Shown here: in pieces, positions 7,228 to 16,730 of the stretch
Numbering within the stretch: position 1 is the stretch's first letter
Layout: every line of letters begins with the position of its first letter
Assembly: GCF_001653135.1 (NCBI RefSeq)
Contig: NZ_BDDS01000011.1
Location: forward strand, 1 to 64,000
Direction: 5' to 3'
Source: Pseudoalteromonas neustonica
Lineage (GTDB): Bacteria; Pseudomonadota; Gammaproteobacteria; Enterobacterales; Alteromonadaceae
Length of the DNA: 64,000 bases
Notes under the pieces: generated by a model
Seen by the model: only the letters and a program-made list of their open reading frames with translations
Databases searched by the model: none
What the model was told of the DNA's origin: nothing
Program-made: the position numbers and the translations under genes

Positions 7228-9948
7228 TCAAAGAGAATGAGAATAAACAGCCTCTTTTGTCTGTTTTTTCATTTTGGGTACACTCAATAGTTCATATCTT
7301 GGTCTATTATCATCAAATGTTGAACGAATATAGATGATCATTTGCGCTAAAGTCAGTTCTTTTAGGGCGTTGAGTAATTTTTTCTGCATATGGAAATGGT
7401 GATCTTGGTTTCCAATAGCAAGCCAAAGCCGTTGTGATCTAAGACGTAAGTTCTTATCTTTTTCCGCTATGTGAGTTGTTAGCCCGTGCTTTTGCTGCTG
7501 CCACTGCTGTTCATCTAATTGGCTCAATGTAGCTAAAAATTTAGCGATAAACTCATTGTGGCGCTCTAATAGTGTCAATGCTGAGTAATCGGGTGATTGT
7601 ACATAAAAGGCCATACCAGCGCGGGTATTAAATGGTGCGTAACCTGCGCCAACTAAGTAGCCTAATTGTTGGTTTGTCCGTAGCTCGTTAAAGTAATCTT
7701 GATTAATAAGGTGGTTTAGAGCCATCATTTTTACTTTTTCAGCGACCTCATCAGTTTGGGCTTGGTAATAAATGACCATGGCATGATCATTACAGTTAAG
7801 CTCTAACTGAGTGCGTGTAATTTTATCTATCTCAAATAATGGGCGTGTTAAATCAGCAATCGTGGCTGACTTTGCCAAATGCTGCGCTACTTTCTTTTGA
7901 AATTCTATCGCGTCACTTTCTCGCCAGTTGCCATGTAAAAATGACTCCACATGCAGAGCGTTAAAAAACTCCTTTCTAAAGCAATTAAACTGATGAAAGC
8001 TGGTGTCTTTAAGTGCAGTTGCTAACTGCTCTGGTTCTGGGTTCCACGGCATAACTTTAGCGCCAAGCACACTGAATAATTCCCCTACAGGTTTATTTTG
8101 ATTACTGTTTCGCCAATGACGCACCAATTGTTTTTTATATTCAGCAAAGCGCTTTGCACAAATACTGACATTAAATAATGCATTAAGTAATTCGTCGACT
8201 AATTCTAATTGACTTGATGATAATCCTGCGGTGTGCAGTGTTAATCCACCTTGATGGGACGTTAAGTGATAGCTAAGCCCTGCAAGCTCTGCGGGGTAAA
8301 ATTGCTCAGCCACACTGTCCATAAATAAATCGGCAAAAAGACGCGTTAATGCCATGTGTTTTATATCTTTAACGGCAAAGTCAGAGTCCATAGCTAAATA
8401 GAAATGACCCTTCGCAACGCGAAATGTATTATCTTGCTTAAACCAAAAGTCAAATCCAGGTTCTTTTACTAATAGTCGAGGGTGCGGCTGTGGTTGATCT
8501 AGTTCGTGTAAAGTAACTTCTTTTGTTAAGTATGGGTTTGCAGTTGGCAGTAGCATTTCTGGTAATGGTGTATTTATTTCACATAAGGCTTCAAGCCAGC
8601 ACGTTGAAATGCTCTCAACACGGTAAGGGGTGTGATACCACTTAGTTTTATGCTCTGGCTCTACATCTGGGTGGATCAACACCAAGCGCATATTATGCGG
8701 TGTTAGCCATTGCATCGCCATGTTGTGAGCACTTTCATTAAAGCCCACCATTAAATAATCACCCTGTACGTAATTGGGTTCATCATAATGTTGCATATTG
8801 ATACTTAAATTACTGACCCAGTCGATTAAACGGGCTTTTTCTTGATTATCAAATGCAATTTGCAAGAGATTTTTTTTATCTTGATATAAACGAGGCAGCT
8901 TATCGACATTTTGATTGATTAAGCAAATATACTCAAATATCATTTCAACAATATCTTCATAGTATTCAATGCCTTCATCGGTTAGCGCCACGCTAATATT
9001 AAAGTCTTTAAAGTTACTGCCATTAATTCCGCCACCAGCAGAAAGTGCGTTTATCCAGCCTTGTTCTTTTAAGGTTGAATATAATGACCCTTGCCCTTCA
9101 TACCCTAGTAAGTGAGCAATAAAACTCACTGTTTTATGGCGATAAAAATCATCAATATTAGGCATGGCAAAACTTACTATGAGCTTTTGCATATGTTTAT
9201 GTGGTTCAATATGCAGCACTTTAGACAAATCTTGCGGGCGATAGAGTGGCGCTTCAATAACTGGCTTTTTAACTGCTTGGCCTTTTATAGCACCAAATAA
9301 AGACGTGACCCAATTTTGCATGGTCGCAATATTTGCGCTTGAACATACAACAAGGCTCATCCACTGGGCTTGATAATAGCGTTCAAAAAAACTTTTAAGT
9401 TCGTCGCTGATACATAATGTACGATCAGCTAAGGTTTGTTGATTACCAACTGAAAATTTGGAAAAAGGGTGAGCTGGATTAACGGTTTCTTTGTGGGCTT
9501 GATAAATGCGTCTGCCATCGTCTTTAATTTTTAGTTTGAATTCTGCATCAATTGCATTGCGCTCTTTTTCAGTTTCAGCAGGGCTTAGTAATGGCGAGAT
9601 AAAAAAACGGCTAAATTGTTCAAGTGCGTGTTCGAACTCTTGATCGTTAATATCGAAAAAATAGCAAGTATGTTCAGTGCCTGTCCATGCATTGGTATTA
9701 CCACCAGCTTGAGATACAAAATTACCAAAGCTTCCCGACTCTGGAAACTTATCTGTCCCTAAAAAAAGCATATGTTCTAAAAAGTGCGCCAGCCCTTGTC
9801 TATCAAGAGGATCATCAAAATGACCTGCGTTTACAGCCATCGAAGCGGCGGCTTTGGTTGAATCTTTATCTTGCACTAACAGTACTTTTAGACCATTGTC
9901 CAGTGTGAGGGAGTGGTATGTTCTGTTATCATTGCGGCTGATATTCAA
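7228..9948 (-). CDS. M16 family zinc peptidase (insulinase/pitrilysin type)
   Basis: 906 aa, close to pitrilysin/insulysin length (four homologous M16 domains on one chain). The inverted zinc motif HFLEH is at 55-59 (ligands H55 and H59, catalytic E58), and the third ligand is E136 in NAIDAEF. The N-terminal domain shows the typical GLAHFLEHMLFLGT and NAWTGTEHT segments; the C-terminal half has NELRTNQQLGYLVGAGY, the insulysin substrate-binding signature. No signal peptide is visible at the ATG chosen, so a cytoplasmic location is likely, unlike periplasmic E. coli protease III. It cleaves oligopeptides inside an enclosed chamber. Divergent from sixA. Confidence 0.94.
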   Translation of the reverse strand: MNISRNDNRTYHSLTLDNGLKVLLVQDKDSTKAAASMAVNAGHFDDPLDRQGLAHFLEHMLFLGTDKFPESGSFGNFVSQAGGNTNAWTGTEHTCYFFDINDQEFEHALEQFSRFFISPLLSPAETEKERNAIDAEFKLKIKDDGRRIYQAHKETVNPAHPFSKFSVGNQQTLADRTLCISDELKSFFERYYQAQWMSLVVCSSANIATMQNWVTSLFGAIKGQAVKKPVIEAPLYRPQDLSKVLHIEPHKHMQKLIVSFAMPNIDDFYRHKTVSFIAHLLGYEGQGSLYSTLKEQGWINALSAGGGINGSNFKDFNISVALTDEGIEYYEDIVEMIFEYICLINQNVDKLPRLYQDKKNLLQIAFDNQEKARLIDWVSNLSINMQHYDEPNYVQGDYLMVGFNESAHNMAMQWLTPHNMRLVLIHPDVEPEHKTKWYHTPYRVESISTCWLEALCEINTPLPEMLLPTANPYLTKEVTLHELDQPQPHPRLLVKEPGFDFWFKQDNTFRVAKGHFYLAMDSDFAVKDIKHMALTRLFADLFMDSVAEQFYPAELAGLSYHLTSHQGGLTLHTAGLSSSQLELVDELLNALFNVSICAKRFAEYKKQLVRHWRNSNQNKPVGELFSVLGAKVMPWNPEPEQLATALKDTSFHQFNCFRKEFFNALHVESFLHGNWRESDAIEFQKKVAQHLAKSATIADLTRPLFEIDKITRTQLELNCNDHAMVIYYQAQTDEVAEKVKMMALNHLINQDYFNELRTNQQLGYLVGAGYAPFNTRAGMAFYVQSPDYSALTLLERHNEFIAKFLATLSQLDEQQWQQQKHGLTTHIAEKDKNLRLRSQRLWLAIGNQDHHFHMQKKLLNALKELTLAQMIIYIRSTFDDNRPRYELLSVPKMKKQTKEAVYSHSL

Positions 9949-10129
9949 ATGATGCTCCTGAAACTTAGCGTTTACTTGTTAACAACAGATGATATCTTCA
10001 GGACAGCAATTATAGAGCTTGGTTATTTCTTCCTGAATATCATAAGCGATAGGTGGGACGTTGTTTTAATATAGCGGACAAACGGGCAAACTGGCTACTG
10101 TTTTATATTCTTTAATCGGTTGATTTTTT

Positions 10130-10606
10130 ATGAAAACAATCCTAATAATGCGCCACGGCGAAGCAACACCGATGCAAGCTGACGATGCAAGTAGAAATTT
10201 GACTTTGATTGGTCAACAGCAAGCTGAAAAAATGGGTTTATGGTTGCACGCAACACATGAACCAACGGGCTTATTAGTGAGCCCTTATATACGTGCTCAG
10301 CAAACGGCGTTAGAGGTTAAAAAGCATAACCGCTTTTTATTTGAAGAAACCTGTGGTGATATTGTTCCTGAAGCAAATCCACAAGTGGCCGCCGATTATC
10401 TTGAAACACTCATTGCGATGCACCCTGAGTGTGATTCATGGCTAGTGGTTGCTCATATGCCAATTGTGAGTTATTTAGTCGATCAATTAAGCATTGGTAA
10501 TATGCCAATTTTTAATACGGGGGCTGTTGCGGTGCTTAGTTATGATGAAAGTCGTCAAAAAAGCGAATATTTAAGCATTCATGCACCGAGTAACGTTGAT
10601 GTTTAG
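10130..10606 (+). CDS. sixA: Phosphohistidine phosphatase SixA
   Basis: 158 aa, the usual SixA length. The histidine-phosphatase motif RHGEA sits at 8-12 with the nucleophile H9, followed by the typical SRNLTLIGQQQAEKMG and SPYIRAQQTA segments and a second catalytic His in VVAHMP. SixA dephosphorylates phosphohistidine, in E. coli of the ArcB HPt domain and the nitrogen PTS protein NPr. Divergent from the M16 peptidase gene; a structured repeat begins 5 nt after its stop and may act as its 3' hairpin. Confidence 0.92.
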   Translation: MKTILIMRHGEATPMQADDASRNLTLIGQQQAEKMGLWLHATHEPTGLLVSPYIRAQQTALEVKKHNRFLFEETCGDIVPEANPQVAADYLETLIAMHPECDSWLVVAHMPIVSYLVDQLSIGNMPIFNTGAVAVLSYDESRQKSEYLSIHAPSNVDV

Positions 10607-10611
10607 CTTTT

Positions 10612-10747
10612 AAACCAACCCTTTGGGCGTTTCACAGACGCTTACTCTCTACGTTGTTACTTCTTAAAAGGGAGTGCCATTCTTGCAAAGTAACGCCTTG
10701 ATATTAAGCCCCTGTGAAACGCTGAATTCTGCATCTTGAGCTGGTTT
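10612..10747. repeat. Structured intergenic repeat, family B copy 1 (136 bp)
   Basis: It begins AAACCAACCCTTTGGG and ends CTGGTTT. Inside, GCGTTTCACAG (10627-10637) is perfectly complementary to CTGTGAAACGC (10712-10722), and GTTACTT pairs with AAGTAAC nearer the centre, so the whole unit can fold into one long hairpin. A second copy of the same 136-bp length is at 52233-52368 and a right-end fragment at 32571-32621. No ORF. A non-autonomous element or REP-like structured repeat is inferred. Confidence 0.82.
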
Positions 10748-10817
10748 GGGGATACATACCTTGTTTTCAGTCCCAAATTTGCTAAATTAGTGCCAAATTA
10801 ATTTAGCAGAGATCCCC

Positions 10818-11168
10818 ATGACAATTGAACGTCTTCAAACTGGTGCGCGTATGAGCCGCATCGTAAAACACAACGGCACTGTCTATTTATGTGGCCAAGT
10901 GTGTGCTGATGCTGAAAAAAACATCACTGAACAAACGCAAACCATGCTTGATAAAGTAGAGTTACTTTTAAATGAAGCTGGTAGCTCAAAAGAGCATATG
11001 CTCAGCGCCACAATTTATGTAAAAAGTATGGAATACTTTGCTAATATGAATGCGGTTTGGGATGCATGGGTACCACAAGGGCATGCACCTGCACGTGCAT
11101 GTGTTGAAGCTAAAATGGCGCGTGATGCCCTGTTAGTTGAGATTTCAGTTGTTGCCGCACTTAAGTAA
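10818..11168 (+). CDS. RidA/YjgF-family reactive imine/enamine deaminase-like protein
   Basis: 116 aa, a normal RidA subfamily length. Family features seen: YLCGQVCAD near the N-terminus, the [18 protein letters not shown] strand-helix, and PARACVEA with R93 as the conserved substrate-binding Arg (position of R105 in E. coli RidA). RidA proteins form trimers that hydrolyse reactive 2-aminoacrylate-type intermediates of PLP enzymes. The GxCxxA pattern suggests a Rid subfamily other than canonical RidA, so the exact substrate is unknown. It probably heads a small cluster with the ASCH gene, which starts inside its 3' end. Confidence 0.88.
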   Translation: MTIERLQTGARMSRIVKHNGTVYLCGQVCADAEKNITEQTQTMLDKVELLLNEAGSSKEHMLSATIYVKSMEYFANMNAVWDAWVPQGHAPARACVEAKMARDALLVEISVVAALK

Positions 11169-11622
11169 TCAGCATGCTATTGAACGGCTAATTTGTGCTT
11201 TTAATAAAGCAACAGGCCGTTCATTGCAAACACTGCCAGCGTGGTATTTTTGCGATAATGAAATTGATGCTAATGACTGCGCTAATTTAGTGCTACAAAA
11301 TATTAAAACAGCCACCACAACATCACTTTATTGGTTTGAGCATAATAACGAAGCGTTACCTACCGCTGGTGATTTAAATATTTTCACCGATTGGCAAGGC
11401 AACCCCCTTGGTATTATCGAAACCACACATGTCGCCATAATACCTTATAATGAAATCACTGCACAGTACGCCGCTTTAGAAGGTGAGGGTGATAAAAGCC
11501 TCGCTTATTGGCAAAAAGTCCATTGGGCTTACTACCAGCGTGAACTTGCTGGCACTGATTTTTCACGCAGTGAAACAATGCCGTTAGTGTGTGAGCAATT
11601 TAAACGGGTGTTCGTTGTATAA
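11137..11622 (+). CDS. ASCH domain-containing protein (DUF984/YqfB-like)
   Basis: Up to 161 aa. The core (about 28-155) has the ASCH beta-barrel features: [30 protein letters not shown], a [20 protein letters not shown] strand pair, and the [15 protein letters not shown] helix with conserved aromatic residues. ASCH proteins resemble the PUA/EVE fold and are thought to bind RNA or nucleotides; the YqfB relative hydrolyses N4-acetylcytidine, but the larger DUF984 type is uncharacterised. There is no ATG near the N-terminus: TTG codons at 11137, 11149 and 11152 are the options, all inside the ridA 3' end in another frame, so the start is uncertain. Confidence 0.82.
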   Translation: MRFQLLPHLSNQHAIERLICAFNKATGRSLQTLPAWYFCDNEIDANDCANLVLQNIKTATTTSLYWFEHNNEALPTAGDLNIFTDWQGNPLGIIETTHVAIIPYNEITAQYAALEGEGDKSLAYWQKVHWAYYQRELAGTDFSRSETMPLVCEQFKRVFVV

Positions 11623-11633
11623 AAGGACTGATA

Positions 11634-12371
11634 ATGAAAGCCAACCCCGTAGTGCTTATAACAGGTGCCAGCAGAGGCATAGGCGCGGCGACTGCACTTT
11701 ATTTTGCACGCCATGGCTATGATGTATGCATTAATTACAAAGCCAATCAGCAAAGCGCCGAAAAAGTAGCAGAGCAAGTACGCCGCGTGGGAAGGCGCGC
11801 AGAATTAGTGCAGGCTGATGTATCAAAAGAAGCAGACGTTGTTGCTATGTTTCAATCGCTGGATAAGCTGTTTGGTAAGCTCACAGTGCTTGTTAATAAC
11901 GCGGGTATTTTAAAGCCACAAATGCGGTTACTTGATATGGATGCACAACGTATAAATGAGGTATTGACTACTAATGTAACTAGCGCCTTTTTATGTAGTC
12001 GTGAAGCTATTAAGCGCATGCCCAATGGCGGCAGCATTGTTAATGTTTCATCGGCTGCATCACGCACTGGCTCTCCAAACGAATACATTGATTATGCTGC
12101 ATCAAAAGGGGCTATGGATACATTAACCGTTGGCTTAGCTAAAGAGGTTGCGGGACAAAAAATTAGAGTGAATTCAGTTAGACCTGGGCTTATTTACACC
12201 GATATGCACCGTGATGGCGGCGAAGTCAATCGCGTAGAACGTCTTAAGGATAAACTGCCGTTGGGTCGAGGTGGGCAACCAGAAGAAGTCGCTGCTGCAA
12301 TTTATTTTTTAGCGTCTGATCAAGCGTCTTTTACAACAGGTAGTTTTATTGATGTCGCTGGCGGTTTATAA
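11634..12371 (+). CDS. Short-chain dehydrogenase/reductase (classical SDR, YgfF/FabG-like)
   Basis: 245 aa, the classical SDR size. The dinucleotide-binding motif TGASRGIG is at 10-17, NNAG at 88-91, and the catalytic set is N114 (TNVT), S139/S140, Y154 and K158 in YAASK. The segment before Y154 and the VRPGLIYTDMH loop resemble E. coli YgfF more than FabG. NADP(H) preference is suggested by the Arg in the TGASRG loop and the basic region after strand 2. The substrate is unknown. It lies 11 nt after the ASCH gene on the same strand, so co-transcription is likely; it converges on the AEC carrier with a 4-nt gap. Confidence 0.9.
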   Translation: MKANPVVLITGASRGIGAATALYFARHGYDVCINYKANQQSAEKVAEQVRRVGRRAELVQADVSKEADVVAMFQSLDKLFGKLTVLVNNAGILKPQMRLLDMDAQRINEVLTTNVTSAFLCSREAIKRMPNGGSIVNVSSAASRTGSPNEYIDYAASKGAMDTLTVGLAKEVAGQKIRVNSVRPGLIYTDMHRDGGEVNRVERLKDKLPLGRGGQPEEVAAAIYFLASDQASFTTGSFIDVAGGL

Positions 12372-12375
12372 AAAG

Positions 12376-13299
12376 CTATAATAATACTGATAACCAAAAG
12401 CTAAAGCTAAATACACTTAATACCGTTGAAATAACGACGGTACTTGCCAGCGTAGCTTGATGCTGTTTTATTTGGCAAGCAATCAAATACGCATTTACAC
12501 CCAAAGGTGATGCGCTTAATAATACCAGCACATTTAACAGTGCAGGCTGGAGTTGAAATATTGTTTTACCTATTAAAAATACTAAGCTGGGTAAAATGAA
12601 TAGCTTTAGTATGGAGGCAATAATGGCGCCGCGCCAATTTTCAGCTACTTTGTAAAATGCTAAATTAGCCCCTAACACAAAAAGCGCACACGGGATTGCT
12701 GGCTGAGCTAAAAGCGTTAAACCTGTGTTTAAATTATCAAATAGTGATATGCCAGCTGCATTAACTGCTATGCCACTGCTGATACTTAAGACCACAGGAT
12801 TGAGTAGCATGTTTTTAGCAAATTTTGACCAAGAAAAAGCGTGCTTACTCCCTTTGGCGCTTATTAAAAAAGTAAAGGTAAACAGCAGCGCACTATGAAA
12901 GGTAATGATCATAAAAATGATCCCCATCATTTGATCGCCCATGGCTGCAATAATAATGGGCAACCCGACTAACACGGTATTTGAGTAGCTACTGCCCAAA
13001 GCAAACACGCTATGGCGTTCATAATGAGATTGTTTAGATAAATAAAAGCGATCAATTACCAACGCGAGTAAGAAGATAAGTATGACGGGGATATAAAAGC
13101 TCAAAAAGCCATACAAGCTCACACTATTTTGTAAATCAGCTTTAGCCATGTTTAAAAATAAAAATGCTGGAACACTAATATAAAAAGTAAATTTACTTAA
13201 GCCTTCAACATGCCCTTGCGACAAAAATGTGCTGCGGCTACAAATAAACCCACATAAAACAAGAAAGATCAGTGGAAAGATAATCGAAAAAATATGCAC
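12376..13299 (-). CDS. AEC family transporter (auxin efflux carrier-like permease)
   Basis: 307 aa, about ten hydrophobic helices spaced along the whole chain, in two five-helix halves separated by the cytoplasmic loop near 155-165. The family patterns LVGLPIIIAAMGDQ in the first half and PCALFVLGANLAFYKV and ASPLGVNAYLIACQ in the second are visible. AEC proteins in bacteria export or import small organic acids such as malate or malonate; the substrate cannot be inferred here. It follows smrB on the minus strand with a 26-nt gap, so they may share a transcript. Confidence 0.88.
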   Translation of the reverse strand: MHIFSIIFPLIFLVLCGFICSRSTFLSQGHVEGLSKFTFYISVPAFLFLNMAKADLQNSVSLYGFLSFYIPVILIFLLALVIDRFYLSKQSHYERHSVFALGSSYSNTVLVGLPIIIAAMGDQMMGIIFMIITFHSALLFTFTFLISAKGSKHAFSWSKFAKNMLLNPVVLSISSGIAVNAAGISLFDNLNTGLTLLAQPAIPCALFVLGANLAFYKVAENWRGAIIASILKLFILPSLVFLIGKTIFQLQPALLNVLVLLSASPLGVNAYLIACQIKQHQATLASTVVISTVLSVFSFSFWLSVLL

Positions 13300-13325
13300 T
13301 GACCAGTGGCCTTAATATGGGTTAA

Positions 13326-13883
13326 TTAACGTCTAAACTCATCGCTTTGCGGTAAATTTATTAATATAAGTACTGCGCCTTTACCGCCATACTCAAGAGG
13401 TGCTTGGTGCATTGCTATCACATCAGGGTGCTGTACTAAATATTGTGGTACTTTGTGCCTAAGGATATGCCCACCAATGCCATGCACAACGCATGCACAA
13501 TAATAATGTTTCTTTTTACACTCATGAAGCAGCCCCGCGAGTTCATCTTTGGCTACTTCTTTATTTAATCCGTGCAAGTCGAGTGTGAGATCAGGCACAA
13601 AGTCACCTCTGCGTAGCTGTTTAGCTAAAAAGCGATCTTGACCATCTTGAACATAATTAACTGTGCCATTAGTATCAATATCGGGCACATATTCATCAGA
13701 GAAGAAAAATTCTGACTGATGTTGCTTTTTTTGCTGGGCAAATTGCTTAGCTTGTGACACTTTAGGTTTATTGGTAAAGCGGTGAGTGTCTTGTTTAAAA
13801 ACGCGCGCACCACTGATACTTTGACGAAACAAGTCAATGTCATCAGTGCTAATAGGGCTGTTTGAATGGGGATCTTTTTTCAT
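13326..13883 (-). CDS. smrB: Ribosome-rescue endonuclease SmrB (YfcN)
   Basis: 185 aa with a charged N-terminal extension and a C-terminal Smr domain (about 95-180). DLHG at 102-105 and HGIGGHIL at 134-141 are the Smr catalytic/binding motifs, and HQAPLEYGGKGAVLILI matches the E. coli SmrB C-terminus. SmrB binds collided ribosomes and cleaves the mRNA between them, starting quality control. The divergent arrangement with prmB followed by aroC is the same as in E. coli, which supports orthology. Confidence 0.92.
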   Translation of the reverse strand: MKKDPHSNSPISTDDIDLFRQSISGARVFKQDTHRFTNKPKVSQAKQFAQQKKQHQSEFFFSDEYVPDIDTNGTVNYVQDGQDRFLAKQLRRGDFVPDLTLDLHGLNKEVAKDELAGLLHECKKKHYYCACVVHGIGGHILRHKVPQYLVQHPDVIAMHQAPLEYGGKGAVLILINLPQSDEFRR

Positions 13884-13951
13884 AGCGGCAGTCTAAACAA
13901 AAAAACGCAAAAAATCGAGTTAAAAGGCGTTACAATAAGTAGGGCAATCAT

Positions 13952-13969
13952 GAGGCCGATGATGGCCTC
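13952..13969 (+). other. Short hairpin in the prmB leader
   Basis: GAGGCC, loop GATGAT, GGCCTC: a perfect 6-bp GC-rich stem between the divergent smrB and prmB genes, 42 nt before the prmB ATG. No T run follows, so it is not a terminator; a role as leader structure or operator is speculative. Confidence 0.4.
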
Positions 13970-14011
13970 GGTTGGATTAATAATTTTGAAAGTAGCAGGC
14001 AGATAACACAC

Positions 14012-14947
14012 ATGAGCGAATTACTAATAGAAGAAGCAACCTTAGATGAAGCTGTGGCAGAACTTTCAACGTTACACGATTGGTTACGATGGACCACAAG
14101 TCAGTTTGCCAGCAGTGGTATCTTTTTTGGACACGGTACAGATAACGCCTGGGATGAAGCGGTCAGTTTATTATTACCAGCATTAAGCTTACCAATAGAT
14201 GCACCAAAAGAGTTGATGCATGCGCGCTTAACTAGCACCGAAAAAAATCGCTTAGCGGGTCTGATTGCAGAACGCATTAACGACTGTACACCAGTACCTT
14301 ATCTTACAAATATTGCATGGTTTGCGAATATGCAGTTTTATGTAGATGAGCGTGTATTGATCCCTCGTTCTCCATTTGCAGAGCTTATTAATAACCGCTT
14401 TACGCCATGGCTTGAAGAGCCAGAATCAGTCAACCGCATTTTAGACTTATGTACAGGGTCGGGTTGTATCGCTATTGCTTTGGCACAAGCTTTTGAGCAA
14501 GCACAAGTAGACGCGGTTGATATCTCTTATGAAGCCCTTGAAGTGGCTGATATCAACATCACAGATTACCAATTAAGTGATCGCGTATTACCGATTCAAT
14601 CAGATGTATTTAGTGGCGTTCCAGGACAAAAATATGACCTGATCGTTGCAAATCCGCCATACGTTGATGCAGAAGACATGGCTGATTTACCTCGCGAATT
14701 TCACCATGAACCAGAGCTAGGCTTGGCATCTGGTCACGATGGTTTAGATGTAACGCGTACTATATTGAGCGATGCAGCAGAGCATCTAACTGATAACGGT
14801 TTGTTATTTGTCGAAGTAGGTAACTCTATGGTACATATGGATGCACTTTACCCAGGTGCGCCGTTTGAATGGGTTGAATTTGAACAAGGCGGTCTTGGCG
14901 TATTTGTGATCAGTAAAAAACAATTAGTAGCGTATTTTGCTGACTGA
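14012..14947 (+). CDS. prmB: 50S ribosomal protein L3 N5-glutamine methyltransferase PrmB
   Basis: 311 aa. It has an N-terminal helical domain, FYVDERVLIPRSPFAELI before the Rossmann fold, the SAM-binding segment ILDLCTGSGCIAIAL (about 143-157) and the glutamine-methylating NPPY motif at 214-217. NPPY plus the RSPF version of the upstream motif separates PrmB from the release-factor enzyme PrmC (which has RPDTE). It methylates a Gln of L3 during ribosome assembly. The aroC gene follows with a hairpin between. Confidence 0.94.
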   Translation: MSELLIEEATLDEAVAELSTLHDWLRWTTSQFASSGIFFGHGTDNAWDEAVSLLLPALSLPIDAPKELMHARLTSTEKNRLAGLIAERINDCTPVPYLTNIAWFANMQFYVDERVLIPRSPFAELINNRFTPWLEEPESVNRILDLCTGSGCIAIALAQAFEQAQVDAVDISYEALEVADINITDYQLSDRVLPIQSDVFSGVPGQKYDLIVANPPYVDAEDMADLPREFHHEPELGLASGHDGLDVTRTILSDAAEHLTDNGLLFVEVGNSMVHMDALYPGAPFEWVEFEQGGLGVFVISKKQLVAYFAD

Positions 14948-14964
14948 TCACACTAAAATTAAAG

Positions 14965-14986
14965 CCGAGCCCTAGGCTCGGTTCTC
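14965..14986 (+). terminator. Terminator-like hairpin between prmB and aroC
   Basis: CCGAGCC, loop CTA, GGCTCGG: a perfect 7-bp GC stem 18 nt after the prmB stop, followed only by TTCTC. With such a weak T tract it may attenuate rather than stop transcription into aroC. Confidence 0.6.
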
Positions 14987-15012
14987 AGTAGTCATTAGGA
15001 ATGAGGAAAGCA

Positions 15013-16110
15013 ATGGCAGGTAATAGCATTGGGCAGTTATTTAAAGTGTCCACCTTTGGCGAAAGCCACGGCGTTGCCTTAGGCGGTGTTGTGGATGGTA
15101 CGCCCGCAGGCCTTGAAATCACAGAGGCCGATTTACAAATCGATTTAGATCGTCGTAAACCAGGACAAAGCCGTTATACAACGCAGCGCCGTGAAGACGA
15201 TCAGATCAAAATTCTTTCAGGTGTATTTGAGGGTAAAACCACGGGCACTAGCATTGGTTTACTGATTGAAAACACCGATCAACGTTCAAAAGATTACGGA
15301 AAAATCAAAGACGTATTTCGCCCAGGTCATGGTGATTACACTTATTGGCATAAATACGGGCTACGTGATTACCGCGGCGGTGGTCGTTCATCGGCACGAG
15401 AAACCGCTATTCGCGTTGCAGCCGGTGCAATAGCTAAAAAATACCTAAAACAATTTCATGGTATTGAAGTACGTGCGTGTTTAAGTCAACTTGGGCCAAT
15501 TAAAGCCGAAAATTACGATTGGGATGAAGTTGAAAATAACCTTTTCTTTTTCCCAGATGCAAGCAAGTTAGACGCACTTGATGAATATATGCGCGACCTT
15601 AAAAAGCAAGGTGATTCAGTGGGGGCAAAAGTCAAAGTGGTTGCTAAAAACGTACCGGTTGGCTTAGGCGAACCAGTATTTGACCGCCTAGACGCAGAGC
15701 TTGCGCATTCACTAATGAGCATTAACGCAGTCAAAGGCGTTGAAATAGGTGATGGTTTTGATGTGGTAGAGCAAAAAGGTTCGCAGCACCGCGATGAACT
15801 TACACCTGAAGGTTTTACATCAAACCATGCCGGTGGCGTACTTGCAGGTATATCTACAGGGCAAGATATCATTGCTTCAATTGCGCTTAAGCCAACATCG
15901 AGTATTACTATTCCCGGTAACAGTATTAACACCGAGAACGAAGCGGTTGAGATGATCACTAAAGGCCGCCATGATCCCTGTGTAGGCATTCGTGCAATCC
16001 CGATTGCTGAGGCGATGATGGCTATTACTTTAATGGATCATTTGCTACGCCAACGCGGTCAAAACCCACATGTAAACCACGAACATGGGCCAATTAAAGG
16101 CTCAGTTTAG
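15013..16110 (+). CDS. aroC: Chorismate synthase
   Basis: 365 aa against 361 in E. coli. It converts 5-enolpyruvylshikimate-3-phosphate to chorismate with reduced FMN, the last shikimate-pathway step. Family signatures seen: GESHG with its catalytic His near the start, a [20 protein letters not shown] segment, GRSSARET and the C-terminal [18 protein letters not shown] with the second catalytic His region. The start at 15013 is chosen because GAGGAAAG lies just upstream and [16 protein letters not shown] matches family N-termini; the ATG at 15001 lies within that ribosome-binding region. Confidence 0.96.
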   Translation: MAGNSIGQLFKVSTFGESHGVALGGVVDGTPAGLEITEADLQIDLDRRKPGQSRYTTQRREDDQIKILSGVFEGKTTGTSIGLLIENTDQRSKDYGKIKDVFRPGHGDYTYWHKYGLRDYRGGGRSSARETAIRVAAGAIAKKYLKQFHGIEVRACLSQLGPIKAENYDWDEVENNLFFFPDASKLDALDEYMRDLKKQGDSVGAKVKVVAKNVPVGLGEPVFDRLDAELAHSLMSINAVKGVEIGDGFDVVEQKGSQHRDELTPEGFTSNHAGGVLAGISTGQDIIASIALKPTSSITIPGNSINTENEAVEMITKGRHDPCVGIRAIPIAEAMMAITLMDHLLRQRGQNPHVNHEHGPIKGSV

Positions 16111-16140
16111 GTATTTATAACACAATAAGTATTACTAACT

Positions 16141-16166
16141 AAAAGCGCGTTAAACGCGCTTTTTTG
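16141..16166 (+). terminator. Intrinsic terminator after aroC
   Basis: AAAAGCGCGT, loop TAA, ACGCGCTTTT: a perfect 10-bp stem followed by further T residues. Confidence 0.9.
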
Positions 16167-16241
16167 CTTTTTACAATTTAAATACAGCTTTCAGGATTAG
16201 TTCAACTTCACATTTGTATAATTTTTTTGGAGGTTATTACT

Positions 16242-16646
16242 ATGCAAAATTCTACTTATATAAATACAGAGCAAGTTAAGCAAACTAAACAAAAAGCAAC
16301 ACTTGCAAGATTAGAGCGTTTTAGTCAGATAACCGATAGCAGCATCCGAATCCCCTTTACCAATTTTAAATTCGGGGTTGACGCATTAATTGGCCTTGTA
16401 CCTTTTATTGGAGATGTAGCAGGCTTAATTCTATCGACCTATATATTATTTGAGGCTCAAAAATTAGGCGTAAGCTGGCATATTAAACTACGTATTCTAT
16501 TCAATATGGCTATAGATTTTATAGGTGGGCTAGTGCCTGTGTTTGGGGATATTTTTGATGCATTTTTCAAGGCCAACACTCGTAATACGCGTTTGTTAAA
16601 AAATCATATAACTAAACAGTTAAAAGCAAAGGGGATTGAAAACTAA
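16242..16646 (+). CDS. DUF4112 small membrane protein
   Basis: 134 aa. The DUF4112 core runs from ARLERFSQITDSSIRIPFTNFKFGVDALIGLVPFIGD to DFIGGLVPVFGDIFDAFFKANTRN. The two copies of GLVPxxGD at the ends of hydrophobic stretches form the family hallmark, giving two membrane hairpins or amphipathic loops. Function is unknown. The ATG at 16242 is preceded by TTGGAGG at good spacing; the upstream TTG at 16227 is part of that ribosome-binding site. It is a free-standing gene after the aroC terminator. Confidence 0.85.
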   Translation: MQNSTYINTEQVKQTKQKATLARLERFSQITDSSIRIPFTNFKFGVDALIGLVPFIGDVAGLILSTYILFEAQKLGVSWHIKLRILFNMAIDFIGGLVPVFGDIFDAFFKANTRNTRLLKNHITKQLKAKGIEN

Positions 16647-16730
16647 AATAAGCTTATTAGGATTAAAGTTTTGATGAGTTATTGCACAGTTGTAGGTATA
16701 TTGAGTTTCATCTACAAACAGGATTTTAAA

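Noticed and set aside
15513..15989. 158-aa minus-strand ORF inside aroC
   Set aside because: Shadow of aroC; Ser/Pro-rich composition typical of antisense frames.
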